Positions 48,162 to 61,364 of a stretch of 64,000 bases of DNA are shown here, piece after piece. The stretch is from Mangifera indica (lineage: Eukaryota; Streptophyta; Magnoliopsida; Sapindales; Anacardiaceae): contig NC_058151.1 of the NCBI RefSeq assembly GCF_011075055.1, positions 13,459,800 through 13,523,799 of the forward strand, given 5' to 3'. A model generated the notes under the pieces. That model did not search any database. It was not told where the DNA came from and saw only the letters and a program-made list of their open reading frames with translations. Each line of letters starts with the position of its first letter. Position 1 is the stretch's first letter. The position numbers and the translations under genes were made by a program.

Positions 48162-48901
48162 GGCCAAAGCACTAATTCCCACCCAAGGTTCACTGCATTT
48201 CTCAAGTTCTACCAATGAGGTTTGAAAAATTCAAATATTTATTTATCATCTAATATTTATTAATTTTTAAAATTAATTATAAAAATAAAGTTATTTTATT
48301 TTTAATATTAAAATAAATAAAATTATATTTTTTTTACCCTGTTACTTTAAAAAACTAATATTTTCACTCTACCCAAAAATTTTTAATATTAAAACTAAGA
48401 TTTAGTTTTTTCAAATCTGATGCCCATTCTAGGAAGGCCATCAGTCAACCTTCCCACCACCTCCCTTCTTGGTGGTTTCCCAACATGAAAACTATCGAAA
48501 ATGGAATTAAAATGATTGGATCACACAAATTTGTATGATCTCACCATTTTGGCACCATTTTCAATGGTTTTTATACCAAAAAACCACCCGGAAGGGAGGT
48601 GGTGGAAGGTTGACTGACTACCTTCCTGAAATGGTTGTTAGATTTGAAAATATCAAACTTTAAAGGGAAAATACAAGTTTTCAAACTTTTGAGTGAGGTA
48701 AAAATGTTATTTTTTTAAAGTAAGAGGGTAAAAAATAATTATATTTATTTTAATATTAAAAATAAAATAAAAATTTTACCCTTAGAATTAATTAAAAATT
48801 TTAATAAATATGAGATGATAAATAGTTATTTAAAATTTTTAAACCCTGTAGGTAGACCTTTTTGAATATACTAAACCTTGGTGAGAATAACTCGTATGGC
48901 C
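48162..48901. mobile_element. Foldback MULE, older copy
   Basis: Left end GGCCAAAGCACTAATTCCCA; the right end is degraded (GAGAATAACTCGTATGGCC). The left flank TTGTGAAAA compares with right flank TTGTTCTGAAAA, a 9-bp repeat if three bases were inserted. The core differs from the GACGAAGA type: GGTGGTTTCCCAACATGAAA and CCATTTTCAATGG arms face each other around a short loop near 48,540. The left part is shared with the fragment at 45,173. Confidence 0.8.
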
Positions 48902-51900
48902 TTGTTCTGAAAAAAAAAAAAAAAACAAACAAAACAGTGAGATGTCCATGTGAGATCACTTTCTTTGGGTTTTGTGGCTGAAAATTGTAGTTTGCTTTCG
49001 TAACTGTTTAATAGAGGTCAAATAACTCTTTCCCACTCAAGGTTCGATGAAATGACATTGCCACATGTAAGTTTGAAAAACTACTTTTCATCTGTTAACT
49101 TTTTTTATAAAATTATTAAAAAGACCAAAAAAAAAACTTTGAGTGAATTAATATTTAATCCCCAAAATTTTGTTAAATATTTGTTATATCCCTAATTTAC
49201 ATTAATTTAGGTGAAAATAATAAATAAAATTTTACTAACACAGTTATAGTTATGTGGGTCAATGACAACAGCCATGTTCGGGAGTGATTTTAATTTTTTA
49301 AAATGTTTGGGGTGTTGAAATTTTTTTTCAAGTGGTTTTTGAAATTGAAAACAACTGAAATTTTTACAATTTTATATGTCTCTCAATAGTTACATCAGAA
49401 AAAACCGATTAAAATGTAACAATGTAATTACATATTATAAATTATTAGAGATATAAAATATTTCTGAACATATAAAGTAAATATAATAATTTTTGAAACA
49501 AGATAGGAGAAAATATCTATTTGTCTCTAATAAGTTTTAGAAAATGACATTTACACCATCATAATATTATTCACAATATAATATGATAAAGGTGTTATAG
49601 TAATAATTTAAATATAAGGATAAAAGGTAGTTATTTACACTTTTATTATGATATTTGAAATAAATGATATAAATATCCTTTTGACTTTTGAAACTAACTA
49701 TTGACTCTAATAAATGGGTAGGAAAATGGTTTTTTCAATTTTAGATGGTGGGAATTGGTTATTTTATCAAACCATGGGGTTATTGCAGTCGCCGGGCCTT
49801 ATTAGACTATGTTAGAGTAGACCAATGGGCCAATGTCATGTGCACAATCCATTACAAGTATATAATTTAATAAGAGTGACATACATTTTTTCCCATTCAA
49901 GTTTAATTTCTCCACAAATTTTTTTTTTTTTGGAAAGTTAAATATCATAATACCTCAAAATATTTTATTTTTGAAAATTATTATATAACACATGTGATTG
50001 TGTTCATGTGGCTAAACTGTCGATTCCTAGCCTCAACTTAATCGGATCAACATAACAAGTAAAGTTCCTTTCATAAAATATTTTATTTATGTTTCACAAG
50101 TCTTTAAGTGTAATTCAACATGTCATAAGAGTTGAAGATATTAGTGAATGTCCCACATGACGAGAACGGAAAGAAAAGGATAGGCAAGCTAAGAGAATAG
50201 GTATTTAGTTGGTCGTTTACTTATTACGTGTTTATTACTTTTTTCCTTTTTGATGTTTTGCAATTACAAGTTGAGTGGTGGCAACAAAGGCTTTTGATAA
50301 ACTAAGTGATTGGATTATTGGTTCCGATATGTTGATATATGTGCATGTTAATAAAAAGTGCAAACTACCCATAGGATGGTTTTTTATGTCGTGATGACCT
50401 TATTACACATTTTGCATACTACATGGTGATATTTATATATTTTGAATAAAATTATGTATATAAACAAATCTTATTACAATGTCAAATTGTATGAATAAGT
50501 TAGTAAGATTTGTTAGTATAGTATTATTTATATATTTTGTTGTTAATGAATGTTGAAGTTTTATTTATATGATATTTCCGTACAGTTATTCATAAATGGT
50601 CTAAGTAAACAACACTTTATTTTCCAACAAACATTCTCTTCGGAAGGTACACGTCTAAGGAGGGTGTTACAGTGAAATTATTATTTTGCTTTTATGTTTT
50701 AAATTTACTTCTTTTTTTTTTTTTTTTACTTTGAAAATGAAACAATAATATAAAGAATTTATTACATATGAGCTAGATGATGACACGATAATGAATCGTG
50801 CTAGGTCGTGTCAAACTAATTGTGATACGGCTCATCGTTTCCATAGGTTATATCATGTCTTAGAATACCCATTGACAGAACCTATAGATCATGTCCATTA
50901 GTATGTATGACAAAGTCCAAAGTCCTTTGAGTTGTGCCTCTATTAGTCTCGTTGGTGGGTTAACCCACCATTATATTAATTTTTAAAACAATTTTTTATT
51001 TTTATTGGTTTTTACAAGTTGTACCAAGCTAACCCATAGGGTGAACTTTAAGACCTTTAACATGACCACAAAGCCTGCAAATCTGGTCCAACATACAATT
51101 TTACAGGACATGCCGCCTGCGAGCTGCGCCAAAATTGTGGGGATTGAGCTGTGCAATGCCCCAAGCCCTCTTGAGATGTCTAGCTAGATTTGTGAATGTG
51201 ATAAATACACAATAGTTAAAATGAATAATTTGAAGTGATTTATAGGTTTCCAAGTACCAAAATGCTTAAAGTTGTATCAAATACAAATCAGTATATTCGC
51301 ACGTATACATTAAATTTTGGAAGTTTTATGAATAATAATGGGCTCATTTTACCCACCAACCCTTAAACCCTAAGCATGGATAGTTGTTTTTCTTAATTAT
51401 TAGATAAATAGATCAATAATGTAGGATTATTTATAGAATTAGATTTGATTCGAAATATTTGAGTTTAAATTTGAACTCGAATTGAATGAATCAAGTTCAA
51501 ACCAAAGATTATACTTATTTTCATAAACAAGTTGAGTTTAAATCGATTCAAATATTTAAGTTTGAATAAACTCAGATCGAATATAAAGTTAAAGTTTTTT
51601 CAAATCGAGTTTCACTCTCAACTCATGGATCTCAAGTTGGTCTTAACTCTTTCAGATCTGAACAAATGTCAAATTGAACTTTCATAGGATTTGTTACAAA
51701 TCGAATCCAACTCTATCTACATTTATCTTCCGTTAATTAGGAAAACATAATGAATGAAGAGAAAAATAATGTAGAGGCCGAATAATTTGAAATAGTGAGA
51801 GTTGAGTGTTTATTAAGTTTCAGACAAGAGACCAGTCCACCATTGATGAACAAACCCTAACTCCATTATTATTCATCCAGTTTGATCAGCACGAAGGTAC

Positions 51901-51957
51901 TATGGACATTATGACTATCCTACTTCTAATACATACATTACATCCATATTTTCTAAA
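48902..51957. other. AT-rich gene-free stretch with a decayed foldback relic
   Basis: No gene is supported. At 49,016-49,773 a decayed family member is suggested by GGTCAAATAACTCTTTCCCA at the left and GGTGGGAATTGGTTATTTTA at the right; no target repeat remains. Around 50,770-51,000 are GACACG/CGTGTC words resembling another degraded repeat. From 51,420 to 51,720 comes the TTTGAACTCGAATTGAATGA-rich repeat class. Confidence 0.45.
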
Positions 51958-52729
51958 AGCCAAAGGGTTTATCCCACCCAAGTTTTTATGCATTCCCAGA
52001 GTCATATTAGCAGAGTTTGAAAGACTTAAAATTTCACCTATAAGTCAACTGTCTTTAAAATATTTTATTAGAGGCAGAGGTAAAATTGTTGTTTTACTAA
52101 TAATATTAAAAAATATATAAAACTTATTATATTTTCTTCATAAGTTTTAAAAACTAATAATTTTACCCATATTTAAAGTTTTTTAACTTTCAAAAGTAAC
52201 ATTCCCCCTCTCCCAAAATCTAGAGTTTATTTTCTTCCCCTTTTCAGCCACCATCTCTGGCCACCAGCAATGACATTTCAGCACCCTATCTATTATTCGT
52301 CGTACGTCAAGACAGATCAGACGATTCATCATTTGGTTCATCTTTTGGACGACAAAGGCTTTGTCATCCAGACAACCCTTTGTTATCTCCATTGCCTCAT
52401 TGTCGACGGAGATAGGGTGTTGTTGTCCATTGTCAACTATGGAGGAAGAATCAGAGCCAATCATCTGTAAATAGAAGGAGATTTTGAAACCCTAGGGGGA
52501 AAAATGATTTTTTCATAACTTAATTTTGGGGAAAAATTATTAGTTTTTCAAATTAAGGGGAAAATAATAAAATTTTTAGGATTTATTAGTAAAATAAAGA
52601 TTTTACCTTTCCCTCTAATATAAAATTTTAATGGTAGTTGATTTATAGGTAAGACTTTAGGTTTTTTAAACCCAAAGGATATGACTTTGAAAACGCATCA
52701 AGACACGGGTGAGATATAGTCCTTTGGCC
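51958..52729. mobile_element. Foldback MULE, 9-bp TSD TTTTCTAAA
   Basis: Left end AGCCAAAGGGTTTATCCCAC (first G now A), right end GATATAGTCCTTTGGCC. Perfect 9-bp flanks TTTTCTAAA lie immediately outside both ends. The core holds CCACCATCTCTGGCCACCAG and GACAAAGGCTTTGTCATCCA; the latter contains its own palindrome. The GAAACCCTAGGGGGAAAAAT block of the right arm is well kept. Confidence 0.9.
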
Positions 52730-55700
52730 TTTTCTAAATGATGTAATATTGAATTTATGTGAACATAATACTTCCAAAGGATCATTATACTTATTATAGA
52801 ATACTGAAGTAAATAAATTTAGGGTTATAAGAATCCATAATATGCCATTTTTTTAATCCATAGAGTTCATTTGTAAACTTTCATTATATAAATCTTGTTT
52901 GACCTAAAAAAAATAAGGTTTCTTTATAGTTTGTTTTAATATTCCAAGAATCTCTGGTATTTTATTCTGCAAACCGAGGTTCCAAAGTAGAAATCTTGTT
53001 GGAGTTCTTGCCGAATTACACCATGTTCAAGAAAAATAAAACAGAAGTCTTCGGCCAAATAGGTTATTCTGAAAGAACCCTAACTCTTGGACTCTGTGGT
53101 ATCAAACCGAAGATTTGATCCTGGTTAGACTTTCAAATAATGTTTGGATTGAGCCCGATTTGATTGTATGTATAAAAAATTCAAGCTCATTGAGTTAGTA
53201 TAATCTCGACTCTAGCTTGAGATAGATTGTTGGCCTGAGTTCAATTTAAAAAAATTTAAATTTAAATTCTTAAATTGAAAAAAATAATTAAACCCCTTAA
53301 CGTACATATTTATCAATTAACATTTATATTTAAAACTAAAATATAAGATTTTAAGGATATAAAATAATACTTAAAATTCTTAGGAGTTTATAAATATATT
53401 ATTTGAACCAAGTCGTGAGCTCACAAGCTTACTAAGCGAACTATATCAAGCTTAAACTCAGCTTGAAAGTCTTTAAATGGTTCAAATTTGAGCTCAACTC
53501 GTTTATAACCTTAATTCGAAAGTGGAGATATTGTTGGAGCTCTTGCCAAACTCGAAAGTCCTAAAGAGATAGGAAACAACACTTAATGAAAAGACTTAAA
53601 CCTCATACTTTGTGGAAGGAAACCCTAAACCTGATAATTCGGCAAAATTTTAAACCATGGAAATATTTCAATATTAGAATTAGGTATTATATATGAACAA
53701 GGGTGGATCTAATCCGAGTTAGCTAAGATTGAATCCATGGTTTAATTTGGATTAGTCAATCTCAAGTTAAAGTTATAGTCTGATAGTTTTATTAGAGATA
53801 AATTTATTGTTTATTGATTCGAATAAATTTAAATTCAAACTAAATATTATAGATTTAATGAGATTAAATTAACACAAACTCATTTCGATTTGGATCAGAG
53901 CCACCCTAGAGACGAAGGTGCATGCTTACATAGAAAAGAGGTCATTAATTGAGAGCAGTTGGGCGCAGTCGAGGTAATTTAAGACCCATGTGAGGAACAT
54001 TATCTTGAGAAATAAATGTTCGATCATGTACGCAAAGGCCAGATGAAATGGGGCGTGTGTCTATAACCATTTTCAACACAGCTGGCTCCCTCGTTCTATC
54101 ATTTAATAAGAAAATCACAGTTGAAATCTTTTTGTTTCCTCACTGAGATCGACTGACTTCAAATTGCTCTATATTTTCCATACGGGTTTTTAATTTTTGT
54201 TCTACTTTTCTTTTCCATCTAACAATCAAATTTAGGGTAGGGTACAAATCGAATAGAGTCTAAACACCTTTCGTCTTGAGTTCAGCTAGGGTTCATGATT
54301 TAAATTTACAATTCAAATTTGTGATTTAAATTCGGAGCTTACTGACAAAAAGATATCATTTTTTACAATAACGGATAAAACAATATTATTTTGATAATTA
54401 TTTAATTTAATTCAATTGAATCATGAATCAAACTCAAATTGAATTAAACTATTCCTCGACTCGTGAGTCAGATCGAATTGAATTCTTTTTAATTTGAGTT
54501 TAACTTGTTTTTAAAAATGAGTTGCCCCCCTAATTTGAACTGAGCTAAACCAATTTCTAATACATTTAACTCTACTCTAGCATTGTAAGGCAATTTGTCT
54601 AGTTTATATCACTCAAATAATATCACTATTATAAATATAAACTTTTGGTATATATAGTGAATACGTTAAATGTATTTTGTTAAAGATGGTATAATAAATT
54701 CAGAAAAGTGAAACAATTAAAGGTTATGAGATAGTAACAAAAATCTACACGATTTTAAAATATTTTAAAACTAAACCTCGAGAGAAAAATGTTAACCGCT
54801 TTTCTTGAAATAAGTGACATTTCAATATTAGGATGCCTTATCACCTCCCTAAATGTCAAATAATAATTTTTTTGGGTAAATAATTAATTAAATAGTTTCA
54901 TAAGCACGACATAAGGTCAAACCCAATTATATTGAGGTAACTATAGTGATATACACCTTGTACTTTAAATATGTTGCTATTTTTATTCATCTATATACAT
55001 AGAAACCTTGTAGCAATTTTGCCATGAATAATTATATTAGATTCTTAAAGAATATATTATTATATAATTAGATAATTTTAAATTAAAAATAAAATAATAT
55101 TTAATTAAATATTCTAAATTGGTTTTATAAAACAATTTTTCTTCATAAAACAGTTAATATTTTTTTACAACTGCTTACTTTAATCCTCCCTGACAGACTG
55201 TCTTTATCCTAAAATTTCATAATAATTCATAAAAAGAGTCAAAATTCGGTAGCTGCTGTCCCATTACATTAATTATAGTTCGAAATTGTTACTTTCACGA
55301 TTTTTATCCTTTAATTTTGAGAAATCTTTTTTTCACCCATAAATTGTTAAAGTTAATTAAATTTTTTAGTTTTAAAATTTTGTTTTTTTCTCTTTTAAAC
55401 CTAAAAAATTAATAATTTTCCTCTATGTCAAGTCTTAAAAAATAGTATTTTTTCTCTTAGGGTTTTTTTTATTCTCTAACGGCCTCTCATTTCTATTTCT
55501 CTAGCGATTATTCTTTTATCATTTTTCTCTTTAATCGATAGTCTAAAACTGGATTGAACTATGAAGACTAATTGAGGAAGACGAAACATCGTTAAAATAG
55601 ATTATATTCTTTTTGGAACAATATTATACATATACGCTTTAGAGTTGCTCTTTTGTATTATAATACATTTTAACGGTGTAAATTTCTCCAAAAAATAACA

Positions 55701-58700
55701 CATGCCAATGGAGGAGATGACGTCTTTTCAACAAAAATTGATTGTACCAAGATATACGTCATCAAAAAACAACAATTTTCTTATGATGCGTTTAGGGTGA
55801 GTTGAGGTTTAAACTTGATTTGAAAATAATTTAATTTTGATTATGATCCCAACTAGTTAAAATATAATTTGATTTTTGACAGGAAAATGTTATTTATGTA
55901 ATCAATGATGGAAAAGTGTTCTTTAGCCAAACCTCAGGTGGGAAACTGTAATTTACTCTATTGTAAATTATAATAAAAATATTATTTTGATTTGCGACTA
56001 GAAATTGAATGCAACGGATCTGAATGGATCAATAAAGCCAAGAATGAAATTAAATGTTTATTTAGAGTGTCAGAATATTACTATTTTCGCTTCATCTGCA
56101 TGCGTTGCTACAAGCAAAACTTAAAAGCTTAACTTTTTGTTGGATGGACTGGATTCAATCAAAGCTTAACTCGGATAAATCCTAACACAAGATCGATTTA
56201 AGATTGAAAAGTTACAGCTTGAATTTGTTTAAAAAATAATCTTCTCGAAGATATTATTTATTTTACTAATAATATTATAAATCCTACTAACGATCCTTTA
56301 TTTTCAACCAAGCATTGATGTTGGTGCGATTTTTTATATCTCTTATTTTTCAAAATAGAAAATAGTACTATATTACCCTAACCCTGAAAGTGTCAATTGT
56401 CAGTATGGATACATTCCAACCTAGCCGAGCCAAATAGTGTTTAGTTTGAATTCATCTCAATTACAAATATACAAAGTTTAAGATCATCAAACCAATAAGA
56501 TCTTAACTCGAGCTCAAACAGAAACTGTTAAATTGATTTTAGCTCAAAAAATTATGTTTAACTCTTGAATTTTCGAAAATGATATTAAAAACCTTGTAAC
56601 TTATAGTTTTATCAATTACCCTTTATATTTAAAATAAAGAAATAAAATTTTAAGAATACAAGTATAAGATTTGAAACTTTTAAAAGCATATTAATACTTT
56701 ACTTGACTTAAGTCATGAGCTCGCGAAGTTATCGAATTAGCTTATATCAAATTTAAGCTCAATTTAAGAGTCAAACTTGAATGATTCAAATTGGAGCTCA
56801 GCTCGAATATTTGCAGCCTTAGTTAAATGTCATGTTTCGGTGGTCAACAAAATTAATTGATTACGTATGTAGGTGTATTTATGTATATGAAAATTAAGTG
56901 TATACAAAGTTGTCTCAAATGGAACTTGTTGACAGAATTAGCGTTTTTGGATAGGCACATGAGCTAATTAATAAGAGTCAAAATCATATATATCTTAATC
57001 TACTAAAGATGCAAAAATCACATTTCACAATCCTACACATTAATTAAAATTTTGAGGTTCATGTTATTGTAATATAGACCCCTAAAAAATGTCACTATGA
57101 TCATAATCTATTAATATTTTTCCAAAACTAAAGAGACTTGTGAGAAAAAATAGAAAAATAATGGATGATATATATATATATATATTTGGAAAACAACTGG
57201 TTAAGATACGGAATCTCAAGTGTTGATATATAGGATTTAGGTTTAACTCTACATTTTTGCAAATAAATTTGAGTAAATATAGTAACACCTTTTGATATGT
57301 GCATTTTAAAGTGAGAGATCGTAACAGTAATCCCACATATGTAATAATATCTATATAATATGTAAAATTTTCATTAACCCATTAGATTTTATTATTTTTT
57401 ATTATTCTAGTATATTTTACTTTTATTCAATCTTGAAATTCTATAAATTTTATTTCCGGGTTTACCATTATCCAAGGGTTATTGGGTAGTCGACCTTTAT
57501 CCTACAAGGGTGGTTAATGTCTGCCAAATGGGATTTTCTTGTCACCAATAAAAAAAGATTTTTAGCTTTTATATTTGTATCTTTTGTTGGTTTGTAGTTG
57601 GGTTTTACCTCAAAAGGATGGTTGAGCTCAGCTAAGTGACACTCCTTGTCAGCAATAAAAAATCTTTAAGTTTGTATTTGTATCTTATCTTAGTTTAACA
57701 AAATATAAAAATAAAAATTTGATTTGATTTGATGATTTACACATTAAAATTTTTTGAATATTCCTATCTAAATATTCACACACACACACACATACGTACA
57801 TACATATACATATAGTAATATATATACATACATAATACATACACGCATACACAATTATAGTTTGTAAGTGACTGAGAGAGACAGAAAGAGGGACCAAAGA
57901 AATTAAACACGAAGTACTTGTAAATAAATGGTGGAGGAATCGAAGCCCTACTAGGCAGGGCATCTCTACAATACAAGATAAGAGAATTATGCAGCGACCA
58001 AACAATCTGTCACAATCTCAATTTCTTTGCTTCATAATATAATAAATTCTACCGACTTTGCTATATATTACCGTCTGAACAACTGTTAAAATAATATATT
58101 CATAAGTTTAATACTTTAAAAATTCATAAATTATTAAACCAGTTTTTTTAACGTTTTTAAATGATATTAAATATCCGCATATATCTAATATCTCTTTTGA
58201 TTTATTTAAATATGTTATTGATGATTTCAGTAATTAATTGGATGGGCTCATATCAAATCAGTAAAAGGGAAGAATTGGGCATATGGGAAATGCCCCACAA
58301 ATGTAAACCTTTGTTTATCTATTTTTATCGACAATTAATTAATCTAGTCCCTTTGGCACCAATTGGTGTACAGTAGAATCCCCTTTGAAAGTTCAAAAGA
58401 AGAGTCATAAATGTGTTTCCAATATTTTTGATTAAAATTTTCTTGGTTTTGCAGACAAGATGTGTGTATAATGTAAAGTTGTAATCCATGGAGTTAATAG
58501 TTTTTATTAATTGTGAGCAGAGTGTGACACGAAACCAACAGCAATAAAGTCTGTCATAAATACATCTCTTATTGGAGGCATCTTTACACAAATATATAGA
58601 GCCTTAATAAATACTATAGGAGTGAATTTAAGATAAAACAAACCCAAAAAACAAAAACAAAAAAGATAGTTCAAATTTAGAATAGTTAAGTCTGAAGCGA

Positions 58701-59596
58701 GTTTGGCTCATTCAAATCGTTGGAGAAGAAGAGAGATAATCATCAGTGAGACGAACTTCGATTCAAGCCAAATTGAACCCAACAAGGGTAAGTTCAATCT
58801 CGACTTAAATCCAAAATAATTAGTTTAAGATCGAGATAACCTGTTCAAATCGTCAGAAAAGAAAAATAATTATTTGAATCCAAAAGAATCACTAAAAAAA
58901 AAAACTCATTTAAATCCAAAATAATCATTGAAGAATAAAAAGTAGAATCATCAATGAGACGAACTCTAATTTGAGACAAGTTGAGCAAACTTAAAACTAA
59001 ATTTATTCAACTTAAACTTAACTTATTTAAACCAAAATATAATTAGAACTCGAAAGGCTCTAATAAAATCCAAACCTAAATACTAAACCAAAATACTCTC
59101 GTATATATAAAAGTAATGTTACATATATCAGTTTTGAATATTCAATTGGTTATCAGAGATATAATATAACATCTAAATAGATAATTGAATACATAATGGA
59201 GTCTTCAAAACTCTATTTGAAAAGTTTTACTGTATATTATATCTATTCATACCTTCCAAGATTGGACCATCTTGAATTCAATGAGATGAGACCCAAGAGA
59301 TAAAATTATCGAAACAAAATCAGCTATATCAATTAATATTTATTTCTCAAATCAATTTCATGCAATGCAATAATACAACCATATATTATAATAAATATTT
59401 CAACACAAGTGCACCCTCAAATTTAATATTTTGTCTAAACTAATGAGGAAGCCATAGCAATTACTTCAAACTTGATCTTCATGATGTTCTTGACTCCAAA
59501 TATCTGTAATCTAATAATAATAATAATAATAGTAATAATAATTTTCAACAATGGAGGAAAAGAATTAATTACGAGTCTTGATGAAATTATTGATTT
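52730..59596. other. Gene-free AT-rich stretch with dispersed TCGA/TCAA-rich repeats
   Basis: Almost 7 kb without a supported gene. Blocks at 53,110-53,530, 54,400-54,570, 56,100-56,820 and 58,680-59,100 share words such as AAGCTCAACTCG, TTTGAGCTCAACTCGTTTAT and ATTCAAATTGAACC and probably derive from one old dispersed repeat. A possible decayed foldback MULE spans about 55,240-55,960 (right side TCAGGTGGGAAACTG). Microsatellites are (TA)n near 57,168-57,186 and (CA)n near 57,777-57,791. The last few hundred bases are the MYB 3' region, with an (AAT)n run at 59,512-59,540. Confidence 0.45.
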
Positions 59597-60986
59597 TCAG
59601 AACATTGGCGATGGCGAGTTAGATGGAGAAGAATTCACCAAATTCAGAATGCTGTTCCAATAATTCTTGTTATCTTGGTATAGGTCATGGGTGCCACTGT
59701 TGTCGGAATCTTTGTCGGAAAGGCTCCGGCCGCCGCTGTCGTCGTCGATGGAATCATTTAGAAGAAGATTGGTGAAGTTCTCCTCCATGTTGGAATTAGT
59801 AGTCCATGGCGGATTATCCAGGGAAATTGTCATGTCATGAAGATTTGATGTAAAAGACAAAGAGTTTTCAATTCCCTCTTTGAATTTCCAATCTTGTACT
59901 TGTTCATCTTCTTCTTTAATCATTCCTCCAGTTAGATGATGATTTTGATGATGATGATGATGAGAGGAGCTGGAAGAGCCAACGAATTCGATCATGTTCA
60001 ATGAGTTGACTCCAATCCCAGTAGTTGCAGCAGTAGCCACGACCGCCGCCGTCACATTATTGTTATTATTATTCTCGGAGAAACTAAGCGTCGAAGTCGG
60101 AGACTCCAAGTCGCCGCCACCATGACCGATTGCTGCAGTCGAACCAGCAGAAGTATACGCCGTCGTTTTGTTCACAAACTGAGCTGAAGTGGAAGCTGCA
60201 GAAGGGTGAAAAGAATGTGACCGGAGCTTCGACTCTCGCACCAGCCTCGCTTCAGCTTCTAGACGCGCGCTTTCCCACTGCGCCATGTGGCTCAAATTGG
60301 CCGCATTCTTCGACTGACCGTCGCTGGAAAGAAGAGTGTCGTTTTTCGGCTTGTGGGTCACCGGATCAATCCCCATTTTCGCCAGTCTTTTCTTCAGATG
60401 CGTGTTCCAGTAGTTCTTGATCTCGTTATCAGTTCTCTTTGGCAAATGAGTGGCTATGGCCGACCATCTGAAGAAGACAAGAAACAAAAACATAATAAAA
60501 ACAAAAACCCTAGAAGATTTCATCTTTCAATGTCATTTCTTAAGAATCTAAAGAGAAAATTTGTTTTTTTCTTTTACCTGTTTCCTAAGAGAGCATGGAG
60601 TTGTATGATGGTTTGTTCTTCCTGTAAACTGAATTTTCCTCGCTTGATATCAGGGCGAAGATAGTTAGTCCATCGAAGGCGGCAACTTTTTCCACATCTT
60701 TGAAGACCTGTAAAGGATTTATATAATCGTAAATTCCTAATAGACCTTACGGGGAAAAACTTTGAGTTCGAATCTCTATCACGATTAATAAACCTTGATT
60801 TACTCTAGTTGTGGATTTCAGAGTTTATTTGTCCAACCAAATATATTCTGTACCTGCTTTGGCAGGGAGGGCGCGCCAGCTGCCATGGCCGTGTTCTTCA
60901 ATGTAAGCTAAGAGTTTTTGATCTTCTTCAGGGGTCCATGGACCTTTCTTTAAGCCGACTTTGTCACAGCAGGGTGACCGACCCAT
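59597..60986 (-). CDS. MYB16/MYB106-like: R2R3-MYB transcription factor, MIXTA/MYB16-MYB106 clade
   Basis: Three exons on the minus strand: 60,986-60,854, 60,707-60,578 and 60,467-59,597, about 377 residues, with the two intron positions usual for R2R3-MYB genes. The R2 repeat ([20 protein letters not shown] to [12 protein letters not shown]) and R3 repeat ([20 protein letters not shown] to [11 protein letters not shown]) keep all spaced Trp residues, with Ile replacing the first Trp of R3 as usual. Subgroup-9 features follow: [45 protein letters not shown] and the C-terminal [11 protein letters not shown]. Relatives control conical cells, trichomes and cuticle. The middle is low-complexity (Asn, Ser and His runs). 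The start MGRSPCC is the family start; the frame is open upstream to 61,067 but that is leader. Confidence 0.95.
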
Positions 60987-61364
60987 TTGCGGTTCGGGGA
61001 AGATGAAGATGAACCAGTGATGAAAGTAAGTAGAAGTTGAAGTGTGTGTTTTGAAATCTCTGATCAATGTGAAAATGGAAAGGTTATGGAGGAAGAAGGT
61101 GAAAGAGAAGGCTTGTGTTTATAAATAAGATGGGCAGATAGACTAATTCCAAATAATAATAATAATAATAATAATTCTTGCCATTTCAGTTTGACAAAGT
61201 TATTACCCTATCCGCATGTTAAATTTGTTAAAAAATCCGATAACTTTTTAATAAGATTTTTTGACAAATTTAAAATTAACCGTCTTGAAGAGCAAAATAA
61301 AAAATGGGAGAAAAAGAAAAAAGAAAAAAAATATATTTAGGATTAAAGTGTCATGTGCTTACAG
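60987..61364 (-). promoter_or_regulatory. MYB promoter and leader; TATA box and (AAT)n run
   Basis: On the minus strand TATTTATAAACAC (61,115-61,127) gives a TATA box about 135 bp upstream of the ATG, leaving a leader near 100 nt. An (AAT/ATT) microsatellite of about eight units lies at 61,149-61,173, just upstream. A transposon begins at about 61,365, under 400 bp from the start codon. Confidence 0.55.

Larger units (their letters stand above)
45331..48321 (+). repeat. Segmental tandem duplication, copy B
   Basis: This segment aligns with copy A in blocks: 45,331-45,500, 45,655-46,050, 46,700-47,090, 47,815-48,160 and the arm to about 48,321. It has its own insertions (foldback MULE at 47,091-47,814 and about 600 AT-rich bp at 46,055-46,690) and lacks the copia and hAT elements. 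A stretch at 45,505-45,655 is absent from copy A. Confidence 0.88.

Noticed and set aside
52270..52470. Small frames on both strands around 52.2-52.5 kb
   Set aside because: They lie in the core of the foldback MULE at 51,958-52,729 and reflect its inverted-repeat structure.
60130..60664. Plus-strand frames of 96 and 125 codons over the MYB gene
   Set aside because: Antisense to conserved MYB exons; no independent evidence.
60753..60790. tRNA-like T-arm (GAGTTCGAATCTC) in MYB intron 1
   Set aside because: No matching acceptor, D or anticodon arms could be found around it.
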